From Chrysaora quinquecirrha (lineage: Eukaryota > Cnidaria > Scyphozoa > Semaeostomeae > Pelagiidae), in contig JACTAT010000164.1 in NCBI GenBank assembly GCA_014526335.1, positions 709,001 through 773,000 of the forward strand: a DNA stretch of 64,000 nt, written 5' to 3'. Below the pieces are notes generated by a model. The model was not told where the DNA came from. It saw nothing but the letters and a program-made list of their open reading frames with translations, and searched no databases. Below, piece by piece: positions 12,001 through 23,350 of the stretch. Numbering within the stretch: the first letter of the stretch is position 1; each line of letters opens with the position of its first letter. Position numbers and translations under genes: made by a program.

Positions 12001-15000
12001 TTTTGTACGGAAACTGAGACTCGTGCCATAAGTCTAGGATTAACTCAATAGCCCAACAACTCGGGAAAATGCGTTCTTCTTTACGATGCGCTTTCAAGTG
12101 GTTCCATTCTGGAAACCGTTTTGGAAATATAGTATTACCATCAGGGACGCCAGAGCGATGGTAGGGCAAGGGGGGTGACCAGTAACGTAAGGGCAATTGA
12201 AATAGAATATTAGGGGCTTTGGTGGTACTCCCCAAGGAAATTTTTTGTGTCCACGCCCTTTAGAATGGTTTAAAATGCAACAAAAGTTTTTCAACGAGTA
12301 TTAATCATGATTTGATACGACAATTTTTATGTCCGAAGGACATAATGAGAGGGTGTTCGTGGAACGCATGTAGGTATGTATGTTTGGCTATGTCTCAACA
12401 TGTACGCAGTTCGAATGGCATAACAATGGCGAAATATCGCATTTAACGTTGTAAAATTCAAATTAAAGATCCTGGAATTGTAAGAAAATATAGGTTTCAG
12501 TTAGTCTTTCGCTCCTCGTTGCAATACCGTAAATTACTGAATAAGCCACCCACCTCCGAATCAGCACGCCCTCAAATCAACCCCCATCTTAGAATTCAAT
12601 TTTGCAAATGAGCCTACTGAAAAAGCTATGGCTGACATAGGTTTTACCATCAATTCAACCAAAGATCAGCCATGTTTTGCTGTTGGCAAGTAGCTGATTA
12701 TTGATTATACCATTCAAAAATTTCTATTCTGTCGAAAACACACTGGAAGTACTGAACTACTGAAATTTCATTAATACAAGAACTACTGAACTTGACATAG
12801 CCATCAATCTCGAATATGCCCGGCCCTTGAATAAGCCCCGACCGCGAAATTCATTTTTGCAAGTAAGTCCCCGGTGGGTTTTAGAAAGGCCAAAATGATA
12901 TTTTTGGGTTAAAGATTAGAAAGTATTTGTGGAAAAAGGAAAAACAGAGTAATTTTTAAGATATTTTTGGGTCGTTGTAGGAATTTTTGAATGATATTTT
13001 TGGGTCACTAGGAATTTTTTTGATACTTTTTGGACTGACGTCCCCGTGTGCAAAAGTCTTAAGTGCCGTCCTACTGGGATTCGAGTATTAACGGTACTGA
13101 AGATTTGTACAACTATCAAGATAGCAACGTTCCAACGTAAAGGCAGGTTTTAACTAGTGTGAATTTGGCCGTGTGACCCGTGCGATCGCTCGAACAAAGT
13201 CGAACGAATGATTTCCGCTTTTTTCAATCTGGTCGTGCGACTGATAAATAAAGCAATTTGATTGTTTCTGCTTTTGTTTGTCGTAAAAAAGTAGAAATCA
13301 ATCCATCTTCCAAAATCAGCCGCGCGATCGCTGATGACAAGGGAATCTTTGTCACTGAAACAAACTACGCACGCCCAGGGAACTTGTCACAGAACCAAAT
13401 TTGCATAAGTGGAAATCCGCCTTAATGGCTACTCACCAACGTTCAATGACAGACACAATCCAAGCGTAAAAGGAATAGATTTACATGACACATGATTTGG
13501 TCTACCAATCATCGTGAAGGGCATAAGATAAAGCAATGAAACACCAATGAGAAGCAAATAACATAATCCTCTGCTTGCAGCTTTCACGACGGGGGTTGCT
13601 CTGGATTTCATAAACACAATAGCAGTGAATATCACCATTGCAAGTCCAATTGAAGCAAGAGAAAGAATAATTTTGACCACCATATCATCCCACTTGATGT
13701 ATACTTCTTTGACTGCTAAGCATTTGGTGTGCTGGATATTAGGCCAATAGCTTTCCGGGCATTTTGCACATGTGTATTTGTTCGTATTGTTTGGTATAGT
13801 GTTGCCGCCACACATAACGCAAGTCCAACAGCAACGCGGATCTGTTTTTTGTGGCCGTCTTCTCTGTCCTGAAATTGATGACGATGCATATACAAGATAC
13901 ACGTTAGCGAATCTATACGCACTACTGTGGATGATACGCACTACTTTGGTTGTATATTTTGCGTATATTGGTGAATAAGCACTACTGTGTGATGAGTTAT
14001 TATGCTTGACTTGGCGGATTATTGTGCTTGCTGTGGTAGTATTTTTTGCGTACTGTGCTGAATTGTGATTTTTTCTTGCTTTATCCATAGATTTCTGCTA
14101 TTATTTTGTGCCCATCATAGCACGCAAAAAATACCACCATGGTATTGCTTATCCACCACATTATAGATTCGCTAGCTTGATAAATAGGACCTATTATTAA
14201 CAACTGAAACCGTACCAAGATTCAGCTCTGGGGAAAACTTAAGCATGTCCAAATATTTTCCCTATTCCTCGCAAATTAAAAAACGGTATTTTAGAGAACT
14301 AACCTGGCATACAATCATTGCTGCAAGTTGACTTGGGTATGTCAATTCCTTTATTCCACATCACTTTACTCTTCCAACTGAATCGTTTTGATACATTGTT
14401 TTCATTGCTTTTGTAATGCCATTCAGCAACTGGGACAAAGGTATAGCTAGATTCTGTTCGCTGCAAATTCATTACCTAAAAATGATCAAAATATTTTTTC
14501 ATCGTCTGGGGTAGCCTTTGACTCGGAAAGTAGCTAGATTTTTGGATGCAAATTTTTGATGCAAATGGCTCTCCCAGTTTGTCATCCAGTGAGGTTACCC
14601 CTCCCCGCATCGCATTGCATTCCCTTGTTTCTTGGATACATTTCGCATGTTTGCGTGTTCCCTGGAACCCCAAAACGACCCTTGACATTCTCCAACTAAA
14701 ATACAGTTCCAGGCAATAATTCTCATAATTTGATTACCTGATACCAGTTTGATCCGCTGCCAAACCAATCGAATGAAACTTCTCGCCCAGAGACGCCAAA
14801 GAATTTTACCCTCTTCAGATACTCTACTAATTCACTATTGCTAATGCTCTCTTTACGTCGTTGACATTTCGTCGTTGAGCATCTAAGCATTTCATGGAGC
14901 GCATGCGCGACTGCATAAACAGCATCGATAGTTGCACCAATATACGGTGACAATTCATATCTTTCGTCCAGAATGCATTGCGCCAGGTCTCCATGATTAC

Positions 15001-17095
15001 AAGTTTGTTTTTCGTATTCTTGAAATTCGTCGACCCATACGTTATATTTTGATCCAAAAACTGCAATTTTAGCCAGCTCTTCTTTGAATCTTGGTATATA
15101 TGAAGGAATAGGCCCAACTCCCAGCATTCCATGTAGAATTTTTTCATTGCCTTTTGTGATTATTCTTGCTCCAGTCCAACCATCAGATGAAATCCATGTG
15201 TACCCATGAAGACTTTGGGCCTTGCTTTCATCAATTATTTGCATAACGTAGTCAATATCGGCGAATAACACGATCACGCGTGCTTTCTTTTCCGCCTTGA
15301 TCATGCGCACAAGTTGCGGGACTTTCTGCGGTATGATTACGTCATCAATGATAGTGCAAATACTTGGGGAAGCGTTTTCCATTCTTTCTTTCAACGCGCG
15401 TCTGCCAGATCTGCCATATTCATCATCACTTGTTAACAAAACAATGTAATTCCACTTGAAATACGCGAGAAGATTGGCAATAACGCGCGTTTGATATGTA
15501 TCTGACGGAACGGTTCTGAAAAAGTGTTTGAAGCGTTTTCTATCGCCGAGATACTCGCTTGTAGCAGAAGGGCTTACAACAGGAACGCTGAACAATCCAG
15601 CAAGATCAGATACCGCGCGGGCGATTTCGCTTGAATCAGGGCCTATAATTGCAACTGTTTCCTCCACGATGCTGCGGCTATCGCTGTTCTCTGAAAGACA
15701 AGACAAAATGAGTAATTGTAGGAACGGAAAGACGGTAAGAAAGTGTGATAATACATAATACCTTTACCAATGCCATTCACAGGGGCATGCCTCCCCGTGT
15801 TTTCCTGACTAGTATTAAAGCCTGTGCCTCTCGCATTGGAGATTCCGGTACGATTTCATAAATTCAACAATTAGATTAGAGGGAACTTTAGGAATATCAT
15901 ATTGCTGTTTGCGCCAGAGTGCTTTTGGCGGGACTCTGAGTTATACTCTGAGAAAACAGCAATAGGCCCTTCCCATTATTAAGTCACGCGCTATAGCGCT
16001 GGCACTCATTTTGGTAATTGTTTTTTTTTTGACTGATTTCCAAGGAAAAAGATTTTGTAGACTTCTCAAGGCCATATTTTGAAAAAACCTAAGGCTTTCT
16101 TAGTCGTTTAAGCTAGATGAGGTCTCTGATTACGCAGCAATAACACCAAGAAAACAACACCATGTACTGTACCACCCCAGGTAATGTATGTGCAGTATAC
16201 AGTGGAGGGTGTGCAGTACAGTGGAGGATATTCAGTACAGTGGAGGGATATAATCAGTACAGTGGAGGGATATCATCAGTACGGTGGAGGGTTTTTAGTA
16301 CTGACTGTACTGTATTGATGATATACCTCCACAGTACTGAATATCCTCCACTTGTACTGATGATGTCTCACCACTGTACTTAATATCCTCCACCGTACTG
16401 ATGATATCGCTCAACTGTACTGAATATCCTCCACTGCACACCCTCAACTGTACTGCATGTGCACATGCATTACCCGGGGCTGAATCACCACCCAACGGCG
16501 TGGTGACTACAACTACCGCATTCATTGCGGGTACTAGCACATGGGACGTTATAATGGGTAAGGTCTAATGTTTCTGTTATCGTTAGTAGCTGTTTCCAAG
16601 AGAGTTAAATGAAGGTAATTTAGTCTATGAGAACATACCAACTCTCCCATCTTCACTATAATTACTATTTGTCATCAGCAGCTGCTTTTTCTGGCATTGT
16701 GTTGGTTCTTTGAAATACTTTCGCACGAAGCTGAAGTTTAGTGATTCCCTGACGGCGAAATCAACACTACCACAAGTATCCTTTATGTCTACTCCAATCT
16801 TTATTCCGGGCAGAAGCTCTGTGTTAGCATTTATTTGTCGAACAGCCATCAACATTCCATGCAGTGTTTGAAAAGCTCTTCTGCTGAACGTTCCATGACA
16901 TTGAAATGTCTTTTTCACAGTAGAAATTCTCTCACTTGATGATCGGACATGAAGAGTGAAGAGCCCACCGAGAATGACATCACCGGGCACGTAAATCTGT
17001 TTGGACGGTGTGTTGTTTTCTATGTGCCCATTCACTCTAGGCTTGAGAATCAGCCAGAAGTTTAAAAGTAACACCGCTGAGGCCACGTTGTTCAT
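9050..17095 (-). CDS. class C G-protein-coupled receptor (CaSR/mGluR-like)
   Basis: Six phase-compatible exons: 17095-16639, 15690-14738, 14475-14304, 13868-13437, 11826-11557 and 10053-9050. They total 1096 codons including the stop, close to the 1078 aa of human CaSR. Exon 1 starts with a signal-peptide-like segment (VASAVLLLNFWLILKP). Exon 2 is the ANF-receptor venus-flytrap lobe (GPDSSEIARAVSDLAGLF, then SPSATSEYL where amino-acid-binding receptors have S-A-S/T). Exon 4 completes a nine-cysteine NCD3G domain (from CSNDCMPG through CCWTCVMC to CAKC) and encodes TM1-2. Exon 5 carries TM3-4 with LVKTNR, and exon 6 carries NEAKF, TM6-7 and FAPKLYIILLRPSKN. A tail of about 250 residues is rich in K/R and S/E clusters. 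It acts at the plasma membrane; the ligand is unknown. Introns hold repeats at 11180-11510 and 16160-16480. Confidence 0.88.
11180..11510 (+). repeat. PLE 3'-tail remnant running into an AGAGTA hexanucleotide array
   Basis: From about 11205 to 11275 the sequence follows the PLE 3'-tail consensus seen at 42165-42220 (gtatattccgcctta, caattgtttcgg, ctgaattttatgctttgagg). It then passes into about 200 bp of nearly pure (AGAGTA)n from 11290. The whole block lies in intron 5 of the GPCR, which starts at 11556. The long Leu/Thr open frame on the minus strand is an artefact of the repeat. Confidence 0.7.
16160..16480. repeat. inverted element built from a GTACAGTGGAGG tandem unit
   Basis: The left half carries four to five copies of a 'cagtacagtggagg' unit separated by 'gatatcatcagt'-like spacers. 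The right half carries the reverse-complement unit 'cctccactgtactg' several times. The ends mirror each other ('caggtaatgtatgtgcagta' and 'tactgcatgtgcacatgcat'). It lies in GPCR intron 1 and can fold into one long hairpin. Confidence 0.75.
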
Positions 17096-17249
17096 CGTGA
17101 GAAAGCTTGGGAATTTCCTAAAAATAAATGTTTGTCATTTTCCCACGATGAACATATGCAGTTTCTTAGTATGCTATAAGTTACTTAAGACCCCATTTAA
17201 ACGAAGCCAATTTGATCAGTGGCGATTTGAATTGCGCTAGTTTTGTAGA

Positions 17250-17844
17250 GATTCACATTTTTTAGTTTTTAAGAAGCCCATCATACAAGTTCTAGAAGTT
17301 TCTTAATTTTTGACACTATTTTTGTCAACTAACAGTTTAGGGTTTCGAAAAATTTTCCTTCATTGTACAAACAAATTCAAGTCATACAACCATGACGGAT
17401 AGAAGAGTCGCAGTGCAAGAAAAATTTTCAAATACGTTCTTACACCCATATACTCCGGTTAAAAAAACAAATTTTTGAAGTTTCTTAATAATGTTGATGT
17501 ACTGTAGTTCTAAAAGTCAAAAATCCACGTTTTACCAAATTAGGAATTACCTACGTGGGCAGAATGCAATGATGTAATGCGGGGATGCCTATGCTAGTGT
17601 ATGCTACGGATGTTACCTAAAATGGCTAGTGCTAAGAATGAGTGACTAAATATGCTAATGTATGCGAATATATGCTAACTACTACAATGCTTTATTTCAG
17701 ACGAAACACGGAAAATTTAAGAAAATTTCCCGCTGTCTGAGGCGATAAGTTTCCTACGTAAAAAATTTCCAGTATTGGAGTTTCTTAAATTTTTAACCAT
17801 TCGAGTTTCGAGTTATAAAGAGTTTCTTATGAAAAAAATACGTG
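17250..17844. repeat. probable MITE of the CACG-terminus group, TTTCTTA variant
   Basis: The right end reads 'gtttcttatgaaaaaaata' followed by CGTG and TA, matching the A-run terminus of the elements at 20223-20643 and 42457-42807. The interior repeats 'gtttctta' several times and 'ttaagaa' near the left end. The left terminus is poorly preserved. Confidence 0.5.
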
Positions 17845-18981
17845 TAGTTGGGAACAGTTCCATTCAAAATTGGTCCCGTGTGGATGGTGTCTATAAGCTT
17901 TGCAACGCCAAACTTCTGAGCTACTTTGAAGGTGAAATTTTCATTAATCCACGGCAAATTCGGATTTTGCATTTGGAAAATTTGAGAAACTTGTGAACTA
18001 TAAATTTCTAAGGTAGTACAGACATGTTTGGCCTGAATCTAGCAAAACCAATTTTAGCAGAAAACTTTGTCAATAGTCGGAAAAAATCTTTACCTGACTT
18101 GGTTTTCGTATTTCGTAGTTTTTTCAGCGACAAAGGAATGTTGATGTCGGAAAAAGCAGTGCCATTAATTTTTCCATATAGATATGTATGCAACAAAAAA
18201 TAATCTGCATCTATAGCATCTACAATAATAATCCATAACATTGCTTTCTTGAGGGGAGAAGAAGCGGCCTCACAATTTTAGTCAGGCATTGTAGATATAT
18301 GGCTATAATAGTAATTTGCTATTTCATTTGATAAAAACACACAAAAATGGAAATTATTTCCTACCAGATCTCCAAGAAACAACCTGCATTTATAATCTTC
18401 TTTTGAGCTCACAAATTGAAAATGAAAGACTTCCAAAGTTCGGCCTTTATCTGCAAATTAGTAAAATATGACAACGAAATTGAGAGTGATTGAAAATCTG
18501 CTGTCTTTCTCAAGGAATAATTATAACTGTTTTCGATGGATAAATCTCAAATAAGGTCATCTCTACTTCCATATAAGGCATGTTAAAAGACATGAGTATT
18601 TCTGTCAGACGAAACACTTAAAATTGACAATAAGAATGTAGATTTCAGACAATAGTTTCATTACTATATCGCCATCTGCTTTAAATACTTGCAAAAGATT
18701 TCTCCTTTATTATTAATAATAATACAGTAACTTGGTTATACCTACTGTATAAGTTCTGAGAGAGGTCAACAAATAGTTGGGAAACTTTCTGAGGTCTGAA
18801 ACTATTTATTAGCTTCGCTGATTTTTTGAATTTTTCTAAACAGCTGTGACCTCCTTCTTCTTTAGCCATAGGTTTAAGTCGACGTACGATGCGATAGAAC
18901 TAACGCAAACTATTGTAACTGCGCTAACCAGGGAGCCCGCTGCTGACTTATATCGACATGTCAACAACTGGTCAGAACTTA
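17845..18981. other. non-coding stretch
   Basis: I see no exon with splice signals and recognisable protein similarity. Short open frames (for example 18241-18008 minus, 18846-19142 plus) show no motif. Nothing further can be supported. Confidence 0.35.
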
Positions 18982-19381
18982 GGGTGTGTTTGATTGGTAA
19001 TTCCAAACCTCCCGAATTCGGAAAACGATCGACTTCGCAGAGATGGAAAAATGTTTCCAAATCAAACACAAAAATCTTGAAAACGGCAGGTTTAGGATTC
19101 GCCATGGCAACGTGTATTCCGCCATTTCATCCGCCATATTGAAAATTTGCAACCTAGCAAGTTCGCCTCGTTTTCAGGGTTTTGCTCATAAAAAGAAGAA
19201 TCTCTGAGAAGTCTGCCAAACTTTCTGCCTTTTGGCAGCCTTCCAAACCTGCCAAACCTACCGATTGCAGAATTTCTGAGTCAATCAAACACAATTTCCG
19301 AGTCTGTTTGATTGGTACTTCCAAACCTCCCGAGTCTACCAAATCTACCGTTTTCAGAATTGGTACCAATCAAAGACACCC
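18982..19381. mobile_element. Harbinger-like MITE with TTA target duplication
   Basis: This 400-bp element begins GGGTGTGTTTGATTGG and ends CCAATCAAAGACACCC, which is inverted with one mismatch. It is flanked by TTA at 18979-18981 and TTA at 19382-19384. A 3-bp TTA/TAA duplication with G-rich termini is the signature of PIF/Harbinger elements. Internal half-copies of 'ttccaaacctcccga' also repeat. There is no transposase, so it is non-autonomous. Confidence 0.8.
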
Positions 19382-20222
19382 TTATAGTCCTTATAGGATG
19401 CAGTTAATCGCGGCGCCAAAGCGCACAGGTCTATTGCGACTGACGGAAATCGCCAACTAATCGTAATAGTAGAACATGCCTAACTTGTGCACCGACTAGG
19501 TGTCTTCAAAAAAAGGAACTAGTTGCCAGCTAGCTTCTGGAACGCTTCAGTCGACAGGCCAGCTGCGACAAATTAGTTCCGCAAGATTGCCGATTAGCAG
19601 TCGGCAGCTAATTCTGACTCGGCGCCATTTTTTAGACCTAGTTCATACGGCGCTATATTTCTAATTTTATCCAAAGGGTATACATTACGAGTGATGTGTT
19701 ACGTTGCTAGACTAGAGTGCTTTAAACTATATGGCGGATTCAAACAGGGGAATTAATTCACAGCGCATTAAATGCTATTGCTTGGAGCAGCACATCAATA
19801 AGGCATTATGGGTTTTAATTATTCCGCATAAAATATAGTTCCCATAAAAAATTGTTCGGTTGCTTCCATTCCACTTCCATTTCGTTCCATAAATGTCACG
19901 ATAAGCTTTTCGTTTACAAATGTAAGCATAGAACCGTTCCTTTTCGAAAGCATTGTCGTATCTTTCTGGGTGCACTTGGATGCCGTTCCCGATCCGTGTT
20001 CGTGTAACCCGAAAGGTATCGATGTTTTGAATCCGTTAAACGGTGTCTTAGACGAATTCTATTTCATCATCACAGCTTTCGTTGCTGCAGACAGAGAAGT
20101 ACGAGAGTTCATGCCGACCAGTTACGTGGTGTGTTCATGCCAGACCGTCCCAATCGATTAGTTTTTTTTGTATACTGATATCTGGGAGGTTTATGAGAGG
20201 GGTCAAGTAAAGTAGTTGAGTA

Positions 20223-20643
20223 CACGCAGTTTTCTTTTATAAGCAACCGCTTATAAGCAACCAAGATGTAGAAGGCCTAAAACTTTAAGCAACGTATAGT
20301 ACCACAGGAAAAAAACCTAAGCAACATTTTAAATTTAAAATAATTTATATCATTGCAAGCAATCGAGAATTGATCAACATAGAAGCTATTTCACTTCATT
20401 TGCCGTCAAAACTCGCCTTTGCTGTATACTAGGTGTTTCCGTTATATTGCACAAAAAGCTATAGGATAACTTCAAATTTTGCTGTTTTTTAGCCTCTATA
20501 CTATTCTTAGGACAAAAAATGTACAGTTAAAATTAAGCAACTTCTAAGCAACTTTTGCTACTAAAAGGTGGCCATAAGAGGTCCAAAAATAAGCAACTTT
20601 TTGAACAAGCCCCGAGCGAAGTTGCTTATAAAAAAACTGCTTG
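20223..20643. mobile_element. MITE, CACG-terminus group, AAGCAAC variant
   Basis: A 421-bp element flanked by TA on both sides, starting CACGCAGTTTTCTTTTATAA and ending TTATAAAAAAACTGCTTG. The motif AAGCAAC follows each terminus and recurs many times inside. A second copy in opposite orientation lies at 40236-40718. The TA duplication suggests Tc1/mariner-type mobilisation; this is inference, as no transposase is present. Confidence 0.8.
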
Positions 20644-21507
20644 TAAAGTAAGATGAGAACCTTAATCTAAATATTGCATATAATAGCTCACCGTTAATTC
20701 CCGCTGCAGCCAACAAGCCTTTTTCGATGGCTGGAGTAGGCCTTTAGACATTCACAGTTCTACTTAGCAAAATCAGCATAAACTTATTTCTCTAGTTCGC
20801 ATACATAAGAAATATACTGTCCAAATCCATTTAAAAGACAAGTAAATACCGACGGATTGATACAATGGAATTATTGATATTGTGCAATAGAAATTTATAC
20901 ATCTAATTCAACTGTGACAATAAAATTCTGGTGCCTGTTTTCATACACTTATTGCAAGTTTTGATAGAATTTAGAATTCATTAAAAATTTAGAGATATTA
21001 CGTCCCGATATATAAAAGCTTTCTAACCTTGATATTTTTATTCTGGTCTTTGACAAAAATATCAAGGATTCGAAGTTTCGAGTCAGCTGCTTCAACCCTT
21101 GAGGGGGTGGGGGGGGTACTTCACATTGACGATGAGTAGACCTGAGTGTGACTTTGACAAAAGGACCGATTTGTATGACAGGATTTCAAGAATTTCAGAC
21201 CTATTTTCATGAATATAAGGAAAGTTTAAGCCAATGTATATAAATTTGGTTCATTTTGAAATCCCCATATAATACAATGCTCGCTAAAATGCGCGCGAAA
21301 TCTCGCATAAACCTAGACTGACCACTATCCTTTGCAATCAATGATGTCGGGCTCTGTTAATGTTGCTAATTAATTGCTTCCAAAGAAAATTGCAAAGGAA
21401 GAAGATTTTGAAGACATGAAATAGCACATGTTGCTTATGGGAAATTCAAAATATTAGCCTACATGAAAACATTTGGAAAAGCGAAAAGAGAAAATGCTTT
21501 CTAAGAA

Positions 21508-21924
21508 GGGGGTGTTTGGGGGGTCTGGAAACCGTAAATCCGCTCAAAATTTGCTCTAAAACCGTCAAACCGTGTGATATTATGAACAAAGCTGTATGGT
21601 ACGATTCAAGTCCCCGTTTTCACAAAAATTGCAAAGAGAATCTTTGAAAACTGTAGTTTCGTCAACATTTACTGTTCACTTTTGTTCACTGTTCACAAAA
21701 ATTTATGTTTTCATTGCGAGCTAACCTGCAGGTTCACTGAGTCGGCATTCAGTTCCAAAAACGCAAAATCTTAACCAAAACCCGAAAAATTATCCAGAAA
21801 TGCCATAAAACCGTTCACCGACGAGATTTTGAAAGCCGAAAAACCGCGTAATTTTTCGGAAGAAACCGAATATCCGAGCAAAAATATTGGAAAAACCGTG
21901 TAACCGTAAAACCCAAACACCCCC
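21508..21924. mobile_element. MITE with GGGGGTGTTTGG termini
   Basis: The element starts GGGGGTGTTTGGGGGG and ends CCCAAACACCCCC. Its interior repeats 'aaaccgtaaa' and 'aaccgtg' near both ends, so it looks like a foldback with subterminal repeats. The target duplication is ambiguous because the flanks (agaa / tctt) extend the inverted repeat. Confidence 0.65.
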
Positions 21925-22829
21925 TCTTCTAACAGTTTGAGGTCATCCCGAAAAACAAGAAATTTCCCTCGGTAAAGCTTCTGTGGATTAGACTCGTGTG
22001 AATTTAAAGGATTTTCTAATCGTACATACTTCGGACCTTGTCATCGTTTGAGCGGTTTCTCATTCGGTATCTTTTCGGTATGTTTTCGTATAGCTTGCAC
22101 TCTAGCTACTTTAGGCTACTGAAAATCAAGGCGTTCCAAAATGGTTAACTCTGCTGCTTCAATCTCTAGCACTAGAACCATGAAAATTTCTCCAATACAG
22201 ACAGTTAATGATAAGGATGTTACCCGAAGTGATGAAGATGAGGTTATTGAGCCTCTTAACAGGCAACCAGCTGCTCTTAAGTGCCTAATTGCCGCCCCCC
22301 TCCGCAAATAAGTCTTGGAAAAATTTTCCACCAACCCCTACAGCTATTACTTGAACCCCAGTAAAGGACTTGATGTTTTCTCTCATACGAGTCATGCATA
22401 AACTATTTTACGTGAGAGAAAGCGTAAAGAGGCTTGGAAAATGTGAAAAGCAGGTACTGATGATTGTTGTTGCATGATGTCGAAAATTTAGAAATTTGGA
22501 ATGTTTAGTTACATGTATCGCGCGTTTGCCCACCACATATGACGTCACTAAAGTTTTGAGGGGAATTGTAGAATAGCAAACTGTCGATAGCAAAATGTAG
22601 TCACTTGGCTTTCGCACAGAGTGACAGCCCTAATTATAAACAACGATTTTGCGCTTTTGCTGCTTATGTTATAGTTTATGACTGACAAGATTTGCAATTT
22701 ATGTATAAAAGATTCGATTCGAACAAAAACTGGTAAGCAAGTAAGATATTGAATATTACTTTATTGTGCAACTGTATACAGCATCTTCGCTCAGCTCTGA
22801 TGAGCTGTGATCCCGGTTGCTAACAGTAT

Positions 22830-23350
22830 TAAGCCAGGCTTACGTCGACATTGCGCTCATTGCGCCAGTCAGAACTAGTAGCTGACTGCTAATCGGAGAG
22901 ATTTTTTGGATCAATGTATCGCAACTGACCTAACCAACATAAGCGCACTTTGCAACAGTTGGCAACGAATTCCTTTGTGACGGGAACTACTCTACGCACA
23001 GTTCCACAGAGGTTGGGCATATGTTGTACTTCTGCGATTAGCTGAAAACAAATTCCCGTCAGCCGCAGTCGACCCAGGGGCGCCGGAGGCACGGGGGCAG
23101 CGGGGGCAGCTGCCCCCCTTGCCCTCGGAAAAATTGACAAATTCTTATATTTCCCTATTGTATTGCCCCAAAATTGTTGCTTCTGCCCCCGCCGCTCTGC
23201 ATTGCTTCCGGCGCCCTTGAGTCGACCAGAGCGCCCTTGAAACTGGAATCAATTGCATCCTATAAGTTCCGACTAGTTGCTGACTTGTCGACATAACTTA
23301 GAAGCTACAACTAGTTAGCGTTAGTTCTGTCGAATAGTAGATCGGCATTA
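22830..23350. repeat. diverged repeat interrupted by a small hAT MITE
   Basis: The segment shares words with 19430-19640 (gactagttg, gtcgac, gccgattagcagtcgg and its relatives on either strand) and appears to be an old repeat. It is split by the 145-bp insertion at 23075-23219. Its own boundaries are approximate. Confidence 0.4.
23075..23219. mobile_element. 145-bp hAT-like MITE
   Basis: Terminal inverted repeats CAGGGGCGCCGGAGGCA and TGCTTCCGGCGCCCTTG are flanked by a perfect 8-bp duplication, AGTCGACC, at 23067-23074 and 23220-23227. The 8-bp duplication and CAGGG-type termini are diagnostic of hAT elements. It is far too short to encode a transposase. Confidence 0.88.
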
